Assembly (NCBI GenBank): GCA_947175285.1
Contig: CAMWMM010000087.1
Coordinates: 1-12,604, forward strand
Length of the DNA stretch: 12,604 nt
Direction of reading: 5' to 3'
DNA from: an uncultured Lachnospiraceae bacterium
GTDB taxonomy: Bacteria; Bacillota_A; Clostridia; Lachnospirales; Lachnospiraceae
Shown: positions 1-5,445 of the stretch, piece by piece
How the letters are laid out: each line of letters begins with the position of its first letter
How positions within the stretch are numbered: position 1 is the stretch's first letter
Notes under the pieces: generated by a model
The model's input: only the letters and a program-made list of their open reading frames with translations
The model's database searches: none
What the model was told of the DNA's origin: nothing
Position numbers and translations under genes: made by a program

Positions 1-284
1 ATGGCATCCGGCGAACTGCTTGCTATCTGTGGCGTAATTTTCGTGGAAAGTATAACACTGTCCCGGCGCACATCTTTTAAATAGCTGCCAAGAATACGCT
101 CCGAAGTTCCTTCCCCATAAACGGCCGCCGTATCCCACAGGTTCAGTCCGCACTCCATTGCTTTCTCAAACACAGGCTTCAAATCTGTTTCAAACAGGTG
201 GTTTCCAAATACCTGGTCCCCTCCGGCTGCTCCCGCACCCCAAGACCAAGCTCCTAAAGCAATCTTCGGTAATGATTTACTCAT
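1..284 (-). CDS. Aldo/keto reductase, N-terminal part (runs off the left edge)
   Basis: The first 94 residues of an aldo/keto reductase, an NAD(P)H-dependent oxidoreductase with a TIM-barrel fold. The start MSKSLPKIALGAWSWG leads into a motif giving the expected catalytic Asp51 and Tyr56 (DTAAVYG), and Lys82 follows in STKIT; these are three of the four tetrad residues, the His lying outside the window. The start is an ATG preceded by a strong AGGAGGG about 5 nt upstream (in 290-300). It lies 20 nt after the stop of the broken alpha/beta hydrolase and is on the same strand, so it is probably the third gene of that operon. The substrate cannot be told. The family is clear; whether the C-terminal part is intact is unknown. 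Confidence 0.9.
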   Translation of the reverse strand, partial: MSKSLPKIALGAWSWGAGAAGGDQVFGNHLFETDLKPVFEKAMECGLNLWDTAAVYGEGTSERILGSYLKDVRRDSVILSTKITPQIASSSPDA

Positions 285-304
285 CTTTCAAACCCTCCTA
301 CTTT

Positions 305-1305
305 CTATCTTAAATTATCATTAAAAAACTGCTCCAGCTTATCAAATGGAATTTTATCCATGTTGTCATACAAAGCTACATGATCCGCATCCGGAACAAT
401 TACCAATTCTTTCGGTTCCAAAGCCGCTGCATAAGCGTCCTCCGAATAATAGCGGGAATGTGCGTTTTCTCCGGCAACCAGCAGAATCGGACGGGGCGAT
501 ACTTCCTTAATGTTTGCCATCAAAGGAAAATTCCAAAAGGATACAGGCATTGTTGCCGTCCATGAAGATACAAAGTTCACAGCACGAGGGTGGCGGGCTC
601 TTACTGCATAATAATAATAAAACGCTGCAAATGCAGGGTCAGCATCCTTTGGCAGTTCCTTCGGAATTTCCATCATTCCAGTAATTGCCTCATTGTTCTC
701 ATCAAAAGCAATTTCGTGATTGCCCAATGCAAATGTGCCATCTTCCGCATCTTTCCAACGCTGTTCACTCAGGTACTTCTTAATCTTGTTTCTCTGCTCC
801 TCTGTATAATAATCCATATGCCCCTTACTCATATCACGGGACATATCGTACATGGAGAACGTAGCCACTGCTTTAATTCTGGTATCCGTTCCAGCAGCAG
901 TAATTGCCATGCCTGAAAGTCCGCATATGCCGACTGCACCAATACGTTCTCTGTCAACATAGGGAAGTAGACCGACATAATCCACAGCCGCACTATAATC
1001 TTCAGTAAATATGTCTGGTGATGCCGTGTTTCGTACCTCACCGCCACTCTCCCCACCAAAGGACGGGTCAAAGGCTATACTGACAAAACCACGTGCAGCC
1101 AACTCTTGCGCATAAAGACCGGAAGCCTGTTCTTTTACTGCCCCAAAGGGCCCTGCAACAACGACTGCCGGATTTTTTTATTCTCATAGTTCTTCGGCAA
1201 GTACAAATCGCCTGCCAGTGTGATGCCATACCGATTCATAAACTGAACCTTTTTCATTTCAATTTCAGGGTTAATTTTAAATGTTCTGGTGTCTTTGTTT
1301 TCCAT
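305..1305 (-). pseudogene. Alpha/beta hydrolase (dienelactone-hydrolase-like), broken by a -1 frameshift
   Basis: Two open pieces make one hydrolase of about 333 residues once a single base is restored. The first piece (1305 to 1135, 56 codons) has a good AAAGGAG site and begins MENKDTRTFKINPEIEMKK. It leaves frame in a run of seven T (seven A in the coding sense) at 1173-1179; eight A would continue NYENKKNPAVVVAGPFG into the rest of the fold. The second piece contains the elbow GICGLSG, where Cys128 (reconstructed numbering) is the likely nucleophile as in dienelactone hydrolases, and a likely catalytic His309 in PDADHVALYD. The acid is probably in the GENAHS loop near residue 280. It sits between the 75-residue gene and the aldo/keto reductase in one operon. 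The break may be a real mutation, a slippery tract used for variation, or a sequencing error; the rest of the gene is undamaged, so the break is recent or artefactual. Confidence 0.85.
1173..1179. other. Homopolymer tract at the frameshift in the alpha/beta hydrolase
   Basis: A run of seven T on the plus strand (seven A in the coding sense). One further base would join both halves of the hydrolase in frame. Tracts of this length are prone to slippage in replication and to miscalling in some sequencing methods. Confidence 0.8.
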
Positions 1306-1326
1306 TTTCTTATCTCCTTTGACCTG

Positions 1327-1554
1327 TTATTGTTTTTTTAGCTTATAAAGCAGATAATCAAGACAGTCTATCTGCTTCTGACTTTCATGGAGGAAGCCAA
1401 GCAAAGTCTTTCTATGACTTACAAGTATTGGCAGCATATCCGTAAACCGACCTTCTTTTACATAGACCATACATTGCTCTGCTGTCTGCTGGTCACAGCC
1501 TGCGTCGATTAAATTTTGGTAAATACTCCCATACACATCATTTACCTCCGCCAT
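1327..1554 (-). CDS. Small conserved protein of 75 residues, function unknown
   Basis: A short, soluble, probably all-helical protein (MAEVNDVYGSIYQNLIDAGC at the start, LDYLLYKLKKQ at the end). It has two Cys in the first half (CDQQTAEQC) and no signal peptide or membrane segment. Similar small proteins are often seen next to LysR- or MerR-regulated oxidoreductase genes in Clostridia (recollection, not tested). The ATG has an AGGAGGG about 7 nt upstream. It is the first gene of the minus-strand operon with the hydrolase (21 nt gap) and the aldo/keto reductase. The 48-bp regulatory element at 1630-1677 lies about 75-125 nt upstream of the start, so LysR control is likely. No function is assigned. 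Confidence 0.75.
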   Translation of the reverse strand: MAEVNDVYGSIYQNLIDAGCDQQTAEQCMVYVKEGRFTDMLPILVSHRKTLLGFLHESQKQIDCLDYLLYKLKKQ

Positions 1555-1629
1555 CTCTCACCCTCCTGATTCTGTAATAGAAACTGCTTCGCACTTTCTA
1601 TCTAAGTCCTATTGTAATTTGCCGCAAGC

Positions 1630-1677
1630 AAAATATCAAATACATATAAAATATCAGTTTCCATACCCAAAAAGTAT
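1630..1677 (-). promoter_or_regulatory. Copy 1 of the 48-bp LysR-type operator/promoter element
   Basis: This block matches 3396-3443 at about 39 of 48 positions with no gap, including an unbroken 19-bp identity at its left end (1630-1648). At its right end is ATACCCAAAAAGTAT (1663-1677), a dyad ATAC-N7-GTAT with the T-N11-A form typical of LysR-type sites. A weaker box ATAT-N7-ATAT lies in the 19-bp block, centred 30 bp (about three helical turns) away. The AT-rich 19-bp block may hold the -10 region of a minus-strand promoter for the 75-residue gene. Regulation by the LysR encoded at 3496 is inferred from the shared element. Confidence 0.6.
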
Positions 1678-1683
1678 TTACAG

Positions 1684-2355
1684 TTAATACTGTGATGTAA
1701 GAAAAAACGGCATAACCATCAGCACTACATAAGATGCCAAACGGAACCATTTTACCGCATCCGGTATTTCCCTTCCCATTTTCTTTGAAAGCGCGCCTGT
1801 TACCACAACCAATAGCAAAACAGGGCTTACCATACTGGAAAGGCTAAAGGCAACGCCAGTCATTCCTGCCAGAGAAACCGGAAGTGTAAAGCAGTAGCCA
1901 ATCATCAGCAAAAGAGGGGCGCAGGGTGTCATGCCATAAGTCAGTCCCGCTGCGAGCATTGGCACAAAGCCTGACTTTCCAGCCGTTTTTTTACACTCCT
2001 TACAGCCGCTGCACTTTTTCTGCTTTTTCAGTTCTAAAAACCAGCGGACTGCCAAAACCATTCCAATCACACTCATAGCCGCCTGTGAGAACAAACGCAG
2101 GTTAAAAGAACCAATATAACCACTATCACTGATAAATTGTCTGCTGACCAATGCCGCAATCATACACAGCATGGAAACACTGACCATTTTTCCAACAAAA
2201 AAACTTACAAATGACAAAATGCCTTTTCTCACACCGCCTGAATGAGATACCACATAAGTAGAAAGAAACGTACTGATAACCGGGCTGCAACAAGTTCCAC
2301 ATCTAAGTCCGACGGAAACGGCAGTTGTAAGCACTGGAATAATCAAGTTATTCAT
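1684..2355 (-). CDS. CcdA/DsbD-like polytopic membrane protein
   Basis: An integral membrane protein of 223 residues with about six hydrophobic segments. Near the N-terminus is a cysteine-rich turn, RCGTCCSPVISTF, and in the second half the related YGMTPCAPLLLMIGY. This two-fold pattern of a Cys-Pro-containing first helix in each half is that of the CcdA/DsbD transmembrane domain and its sulfite-exporter/UreH-like relatives, which move reducing equivalents or small sulfur compounds across the membrane. A short cytosolic loop rich in Lys and Cys (KKQKKCSGCKECKK) lies between the halves and could bind metal. Its ATG overlaps the stop of the activase remnant by 4 nt, so the two are translationally coupled. 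It seems intact although its two upstream partners are damaged. The exact substrate is unknown. Confidence 0.7.
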   Translation of the reverse strand: MNNLIIPVLTTAVSVGLRCGTCCSPVISTFLSTYVVSHSGGVRKGILSFVSFFVGKMVSVSMLCMIAALVSRQFISDSGYIGSFNLRLFSQAAMSVIGMVLAVRWFLELKKQKKCSGCKECKKTAGKSGFVPMLAAGLTYGMTPCAPLLLMIGYCFTLPVSLAGMTGVAFSLSSMVSPVLLLVVVTGALSKKMGREIPDAVKWFRLASYVVLMVMPFFLTSQY

Positions 2356-2732
2356 ACGCCACCCCTTTCACTTGCAATCAACGCTGCGCCAACCGCACCG
2401 TTAAACTGCGGATACTTTGCGACATAAACATCTTTCATCATTTCTTCCTCAAAAGCCCTGTGTATGCCAGTATTCAGCGCACCGCCGCCCGTCATCAGAA
2501 TATCTCCGCCCTTTTCCGACTTTTTCATCATCTTAATAATCCGCTTTGCCATCGACAAGTGCATTCCCGCCAGAATATCACGCCTGTCAACCTTCCTTGC
2601 CACAAGAGAAATTACTTCCGACTGTGCAAATACCACGCATGTGCTGTTGATGTCACACGGCGCAGTGCTTTCCAAAGAAAGCGCCCCGGCCTGGTCAATT
2701 GTTGTTTCCAGAATTTGCGCTATGACTTCCAT
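2352..2732 (-). pseudogene. C-terminal half of a 2-hydroxyacyl-CoA dehydratase activase (HgdC/BadF-type ATPase)
   Basis: The 126 residues from MEVIAQILETT match only the second half of the activase family, which hydrolyses ATP to inject an electron into the dehydratase and is normally about 260 residues. Visible family motifs are STCVVFAQSEV with Cys32 as one of the usual [4Fe-4S] ligands, GGDILMTGGGALNTG of the ATPase fold, and YPQFNGAVGAALIA at the end. The N-terminal half, with the first phosphate-binding motif and the other cluster Cys, is absent. Homology starts a few codons before the ATG: TGKF-MEV corresponds to the family's GTG(K/R)F motif, but it follows an in-frame TGA. The gene therefore cannot make a working activase. 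The upstream dehydratase gene ends within the same few bases, so one deletion probably removed the end of that gene and the start of this one. Confidence 0.8.
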
Positions 2733-3232
2733 AAACTTCCCAGTTCATACTGTCGTTTCCATTCCAGAAGTGATTCAGTGTCTTTAACTGGTGGAAAATG
2801 AACCGTATGTACCTTTAATCCCCTTGATTTCAGGATATAAGCCAGTTTTCTTGTACTGTCACTGACTAAAGGTATCAAAATCAAAGATTTTTCCATCATA
2901 CCGGAAAGGACATATCCAAGACCTGACCGGCTTACCGGATCGGTGTCCCTCGGCACAATATCATCCGCCCACATGGAGCTTACCCTGCTCCCTCCCAAAA
3001 TCCAGTACGGCATCTTCCCTGACACAAGGACTAATTCCTCTGGAATATTGGAGCCAATCACAACAATATCTGAAGCGCCGTTTTCCATATGTGAAAGATA
3101 ATGATTGATAACGCATTTCATAAAAAACTGCACTTCTTTATACGCCGGCATTATTTTTACAAACCTTTGCAATACATCTTTCAATTCCTTTTTATATGCA
3201 CTTAAATTTACCTTATTTTCAATATCAGGCAT
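2720..3232 (-). pseudogene. N-terminal part of a 2-hydroxyacyl-CoA dehydratase subunit (HgdB/HGD-D family)
   Basis: A 170-residue product beginning MPDIENKVNLSAYKKELKD. The start is chosen because an ATG here has an AAGGAGGG 7 nt upstream; the frame is open further up, but without a site. Family motifs are VIGSNIPEELVLVSGKMPYW, then PRDTDPVSRSGLGYVLSG, then LIPLVSDSTRKLAYIL. Members of the family usually run to about 400 residues; this one stops after LLEWKRQYELGSLWKS, where the last residues belong to the deletion junction. At the places where canonical dehydratase subunits carry iron-sulfur Cys (the CP in the PRD motif and the CD before KK), this protein has D and S, so it may come from a non-cluster branch of the family. 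With the activase remnant and the membrane protein it forms one operon, read away from lysR. Confidence 0.75.
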
Positions 3233-3282
3233 AAATAATCCCTCCTTGTGCCTTAAATACATAATTAAACCCATTTGATTAA

Positions 3283-3308
3283 GAAAAACGCTGCCTTTTG
3301 CGTTTTTC
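3283..3308 (-). promoter_or_regulatory. Hairpin in the leader of the dehydratase remnant
   Basis: A perfect 9-bp inverted repeat (GAAAAACGC, 8-nt loop, GCGTTTTTC) about 50 nt upstream of the 3232 start. In the minus-strand transcript the stem ends in a U run, so it could act as a weak terminator or attenuator. Its GC content is low. Confidence 0.4.
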
Positions 3309-3322
3309 CTGTGTGAAGTTTT

Positions 3323-3364
3323 AGATTTTCTTAGGCGGCGTTCTTCAGACTCCTTAGAAAATCT
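3323..3364. repeat. Inverted repeat with 13-bp arms in the lysR-dehydratase intergenic region
   Basis: Arms 3323-3335 (AGATTTTCTTAGG) and 3352-3364 (CCTTAGAAAATCT) pair at 12 of 13 positions around a 16-nt loop. It lies between the putative minus-strand promoter element and the hairpin at 3283-3308, so the leader RNA would carry two hairpins in series. No known riboswitch is recognised. Confidence 0.5.
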
Positions 3365-3395
3365 TTTCACACTGCTATCATAAATGCTTTTAAAT

Positions 3396-3443
3396 AAAAT
3401 ATCAAATACATATATAGAATGGTTTTCCATACTTGAAAAGTAT
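3396..3443. promoter_or_regulatory. Copy 2 of the 48-bp LysR-type operator/promoter element
   Basis: Its right end holds a clean dyad, ATACTTGAAAAGTAT (3429-3443), with 6-bp arms and T-N11-A spacing. A second weaker box, ATATCAAATACATAT (3399-3413), is centred 30 bp away. This is the usual two-box arrangement of a LysR-type intergenic region, placed between lysR (+) and the dehydratase remnant (-). It matches 1630-1677 in sequence and orientation. Confidence 0.65.
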
Positions 3444-3495
3444 AGCGTTTTTTGTTATGGTTAAAGGAAAAGAACATATTAAGGAGGTTTTTCGT

Positions 3496-4365
3496 TTGGA
3501 TATCCGAGTATTACAGTATTTTCTTGCGGTTGCAAGAGAAGAAAGCATAACAAAGGCAGCGGAAGCCCTGCGCATGACACAACCACCACTTTCAAGACAA
3601 TTAAAAGATTTAGAAGAGGAATTGGGAAAACAGCTTCTCATTCGTGGAAGCAAAAAGGTCACTCTGACCGAGGACGGAATGCTGCTCCGAAAACGTGCAG
3701 AGGAATTAGTTGATTTAATGGAAAAAACAAAAGCAGAACTGACATCTTCCAGCGAGAACATAGGCGGCGATATTTATATTGGCTGCGGAGAAACAGAAAG
3801 TATTTCCTTTTTGGCGCAGGCTGCTTTTGATTTGCAGCAAAAACATCCCCTAATCCATTACCACAATTACAGCGGCGATGCAGAACGTGTTATGGAGAAA
3901 CTGGATAAGGGCTTGATCGACTTTGGGCTATTGGTTGGAGAAACAGACATCAGCAAATACGATTATCTCAAACTTCCTCAAAAAGATGTGTGGGGTGTCC
4001 TAATGCGCAAAGACAGTCCATTAGCAGAACAGGAGAAAGTCAGCGCAGAAGATTTGTGGGACAAGCCCCTGATTGTATCCCATCAGACCTCAATCAATAC
4101 AGAAATGTTCCATTGGCTGAAAATGGACATTTCCAAGCTCAATATCGTTGCAACCTATGATTTGATTTATAATGCAGCACAATTTGTTAAAAAGGGCTTT
4201 GGATATGTAATTGCATTGGACAGGCTGATTAACACTACCGGGGACAGCAACTTATGTTTTAAGCCACTTTCTCCTACATTAGAGGCGGAACTGTGCATTG
4301 TTTGGAAAAAATATCAGGTTCTTTCGAGAGCATCCAATGTATTTCTTCAGCAATTAAAAGCATAA
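3496..4365 (+). CDS. LysR-type transcriptional regulator
   Basis: A 289-residue regulator with the usual layout: an N-terminal winged helix-turn-helix (MDIRVLQYFLAVAREESITK, then MTQPPLSRQLKDLEEELG) over about residues 1-60, a linker helix, and a periplasmic-binding-protein-like effector domain to the end. The start is taken as TTG at 3496 because AAGGAGG lies 8 nt upstream and the protein then begins exactly as the family does; a longer reading from 3433 would run through the operator. It is divergent from the dehydratase remnants. The operator pair in the gap points to autoregulation, and the second copy at 1630 suggests control of the hydrolase/aldo-keto reductase operon too. The effector is unknown. 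Confidence 0.93.
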   Translation: MDIRVLQYFLAVAREESITKAAEALRMTQPPLSRQLKDLEEELGKQLLIRGSKKVTLTEDGMLLRKRAEELVDLMEKTKAELTSSSENIGGDIYIGCGETESISFLAQAAFDLQQKHPLIHYHNYSGDAERVMEKLDKGLIDFGLLVGETDISKYDYLKLPQKDVWGVLMRKDSPLAEQEKVSAEDLWDKPLIVSHQTSINTEMFHWLKMDISKLNIVATYDLIYNAAQFVKKGFGYVIALDRLINTTGDSNLCFKPLSPTLEAELCIVWKKYQVLSRASNVFLQQLKA

Positions 4366-4672
4366 ACATAAGATATGCTGCAACACCTTACTGTATTCCG
4401 ATAACCAGAAATCCTGAAGTCTAATTTCTTGACTTCTTGAATTCCGAAAATCGGAACTCTTGAAGTCAGATTTTTGAACTTCTGCAATTCCGAAAATCGG
4501 AATGTAACAATACTGATAATAATTAGACTGAATATAGTCATACTGAATCAATCATATCAATCCTATCCTAAACCCTTCCCTTTGCCTTGTGGACAATGCC
4601 TGCTACGGCGGAATCCCCTCATTCCTATCTATCATTATAAAAAACACTTCTTATTTTTCTATGCCTTCTCTT
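4366..4672. other. Convergent intergenic region with no supported gene
   Basis: This 307-base stretch lies between the end of lysR (+) and the end of the truncated RepA gene (-). It holds the 46-bp tandem repeat at 4395-4503 and then AT-rich, weakly structured sequence. Open frames here on either strand follow the repeats and have no ribosome binding site. No clear G+C-rich terminator is seen, so the repeat dyads may serve as bidirectional transcription stops. Confidence 0.6.
4395..4503. repeat. 46-bp tandem repeat, about 2.4 units, with nested dyads
   Basis: Units start at 4395, 4441 and 4487, each with ATTCCGA, and the first two are exactly 46 bp long. Units 2 and 3 open with TTCCGA-AAA-TCGGAA, a palindrome; in unit 3 it extends to ATTCCGA/TCGGAAT. 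The middle of each full unit has a second dyad: GAAGTC...GACTTC in unit 1 and GAAGT...ACTTC in unit 2. The units have diverged, so this is not a recent duplication. Confidence 0.75.
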
Positions 4673-5041
4673 TCATGCCTGTGAACTGTTTACAAAATTC
4701 TTTACATAGATAAGGTTCGGCTTTCCCAAGCCCTGCCTTACGCACTCAATCAAGCCTATCCCCTGCTCACTATCAAGCTCCCTTATCAGCTTCATTGCCT
4801 TGTCATTGGCACAATGAAATTTGTCTTTTACCTCGTCAACCGTAAAATATATGTATACCTTTCCATTTCTGTCCAGCCAGCCGTTTTTCAGCGACAGCTC
4901 CATACGGTCAACCATCATTCCATAGAGCAGCTTTGCCCCGATTGACAGCGCATCAAACTGTCTCTCCGTGAATAACTGCTTTGGTATGCGGTAAAAGGCA
5001 TACTGGCTACTCTGTTTCCCATAAAAATATTCAAAATCCAT
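4673..5041 (-). CDS. Replication initiator (RepA_N domain), C-terminally truncated
   Basis: The 122 residues begin MDFEYFYGKQSSQYAFYRIP and contain LSIGAKLLYGMMVDRMELS and GLGKPNLIYVKNF, the hallmarks of the RepA_N initiator domain found on plasmids and conjugative elements of Gram-positive bacteria. The domain binds the element's origin as a winged helix. Family members often have a further C-terminal domain; here the frame stops at KNFVNSSQA, right after the N-terminal domain, so the protein is probably truncated and may not support replication. The ATG has an AAAGGAG about 10 nt upstream. It lies downstream of the helicase fragments on the same strand, as in related elements. Domain assignment is good; functionality is doubtful. 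Confidence 0.75.
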   Translation of the reverse strand: MDFEYFYGKQSSQYAFYRIPKQLFTERQFDALSIGAKLLYGMMVDRMELSLKNGWLDRNGKVYIYFTVDEVKDKFHCANDKAMKLIRELDSEQGIGLIECVRQGLGKPNLIYVKNFVNSSQA

Positions 5042-5063
5042 TCTTTGGCTCTCCTTTCCGGCA

Positions 5064-5174
5064 TTAGGCAGCTAACTTTCCCACATCAAAAAAGGACTGC
5101 CCTCTGCAATCCTCTTTTTCAGTGTGTTCCCGCCCTATATTCTGTTTGATGTACCTATAACTGTGACGCAACAT
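5064..5174 (-). pseudogene. Possible C-terminal remnant of an unidentified element gene
   Basis: A 36-codon frame that overlaps the end of the helicase fragment and ends 23 nt before the repA start. Its composition is protein-like (REHTEKEDCRGQSFFDVGKL near the end), unlike the other frames here. It has no ribosome binding site and its ATG directly follows an in-frame stop. It may be the tail of a gene that once lay between the helicase and repA and was cut off by a deletion near 5170. I do not recognise the family. Confidence 0.35.
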
Positions 5175-5445
5175 CTATTGCGGTCTGCGTTTCCCCAAAC
5201 GAGGACGCCCAACTGTCAAAATGCCCAAGCCCAAGTTTCTGTAAAGTGCCATACTGGAGATAGCGCATATTGGTGTATAACTCCGTCATGCTGTTGCTGA
5301 TCGGTGTGCCTGTTGCGAATGTAATTCCCTTACCGCCTGTCAGCTCATCGAGGTACTGGCACTTCGCAAACATATCACTTGATTTCTGAGCCTCCGTCTG
5401 TGCGATGCCCGCCACGTTACGCATTTTCGTGTATCTTGCATCTTC
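5155..5445 (-). pseudogene. SNF2/DEAD-type helicase fragment, internal piece of the methylase-helicase
   Basis: A displaced piece of the large helicase: KMRNVAGIAQTEAQKSSDMF, then LDELTGGKGITFATGTPISN, then HFDSWASSFGETQTAI. The TGTPISNS block is the SNF2 motif III region, where ATP hydrolysis is coupled to DNA movement. It is read in a different frame from the methylase part just upstream. The sense residues AGEDARYT before the first ATG may also belong to it. The frame ends at DVASQL, where the family would continue into the C-terminal helicase lobe. The Walker A and DEAD-box parts upstream are missing, so it cannot work alone. Confidence 0.8.

Noticed and set aside
3433..3495. A longer LysR starting at 3433
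   Set aside because: It would begin within the operator dyad and lacks a ribosome binding site, whereas TTG 3496 has AAGGAGG and gives the standard family N-terminus.
4395..4503. Possible CRISPR array
   Set aside because: The units are tandem with no unique spacers between constant repeats, and no cas gene is present.
4354..4551. Minus-strand open frames across the intergenic repeat region
   Set aside because: Their sequence simply mirrors the 46-bp repeat, they have no ribosome binding site, and they overlap the end of lysR.
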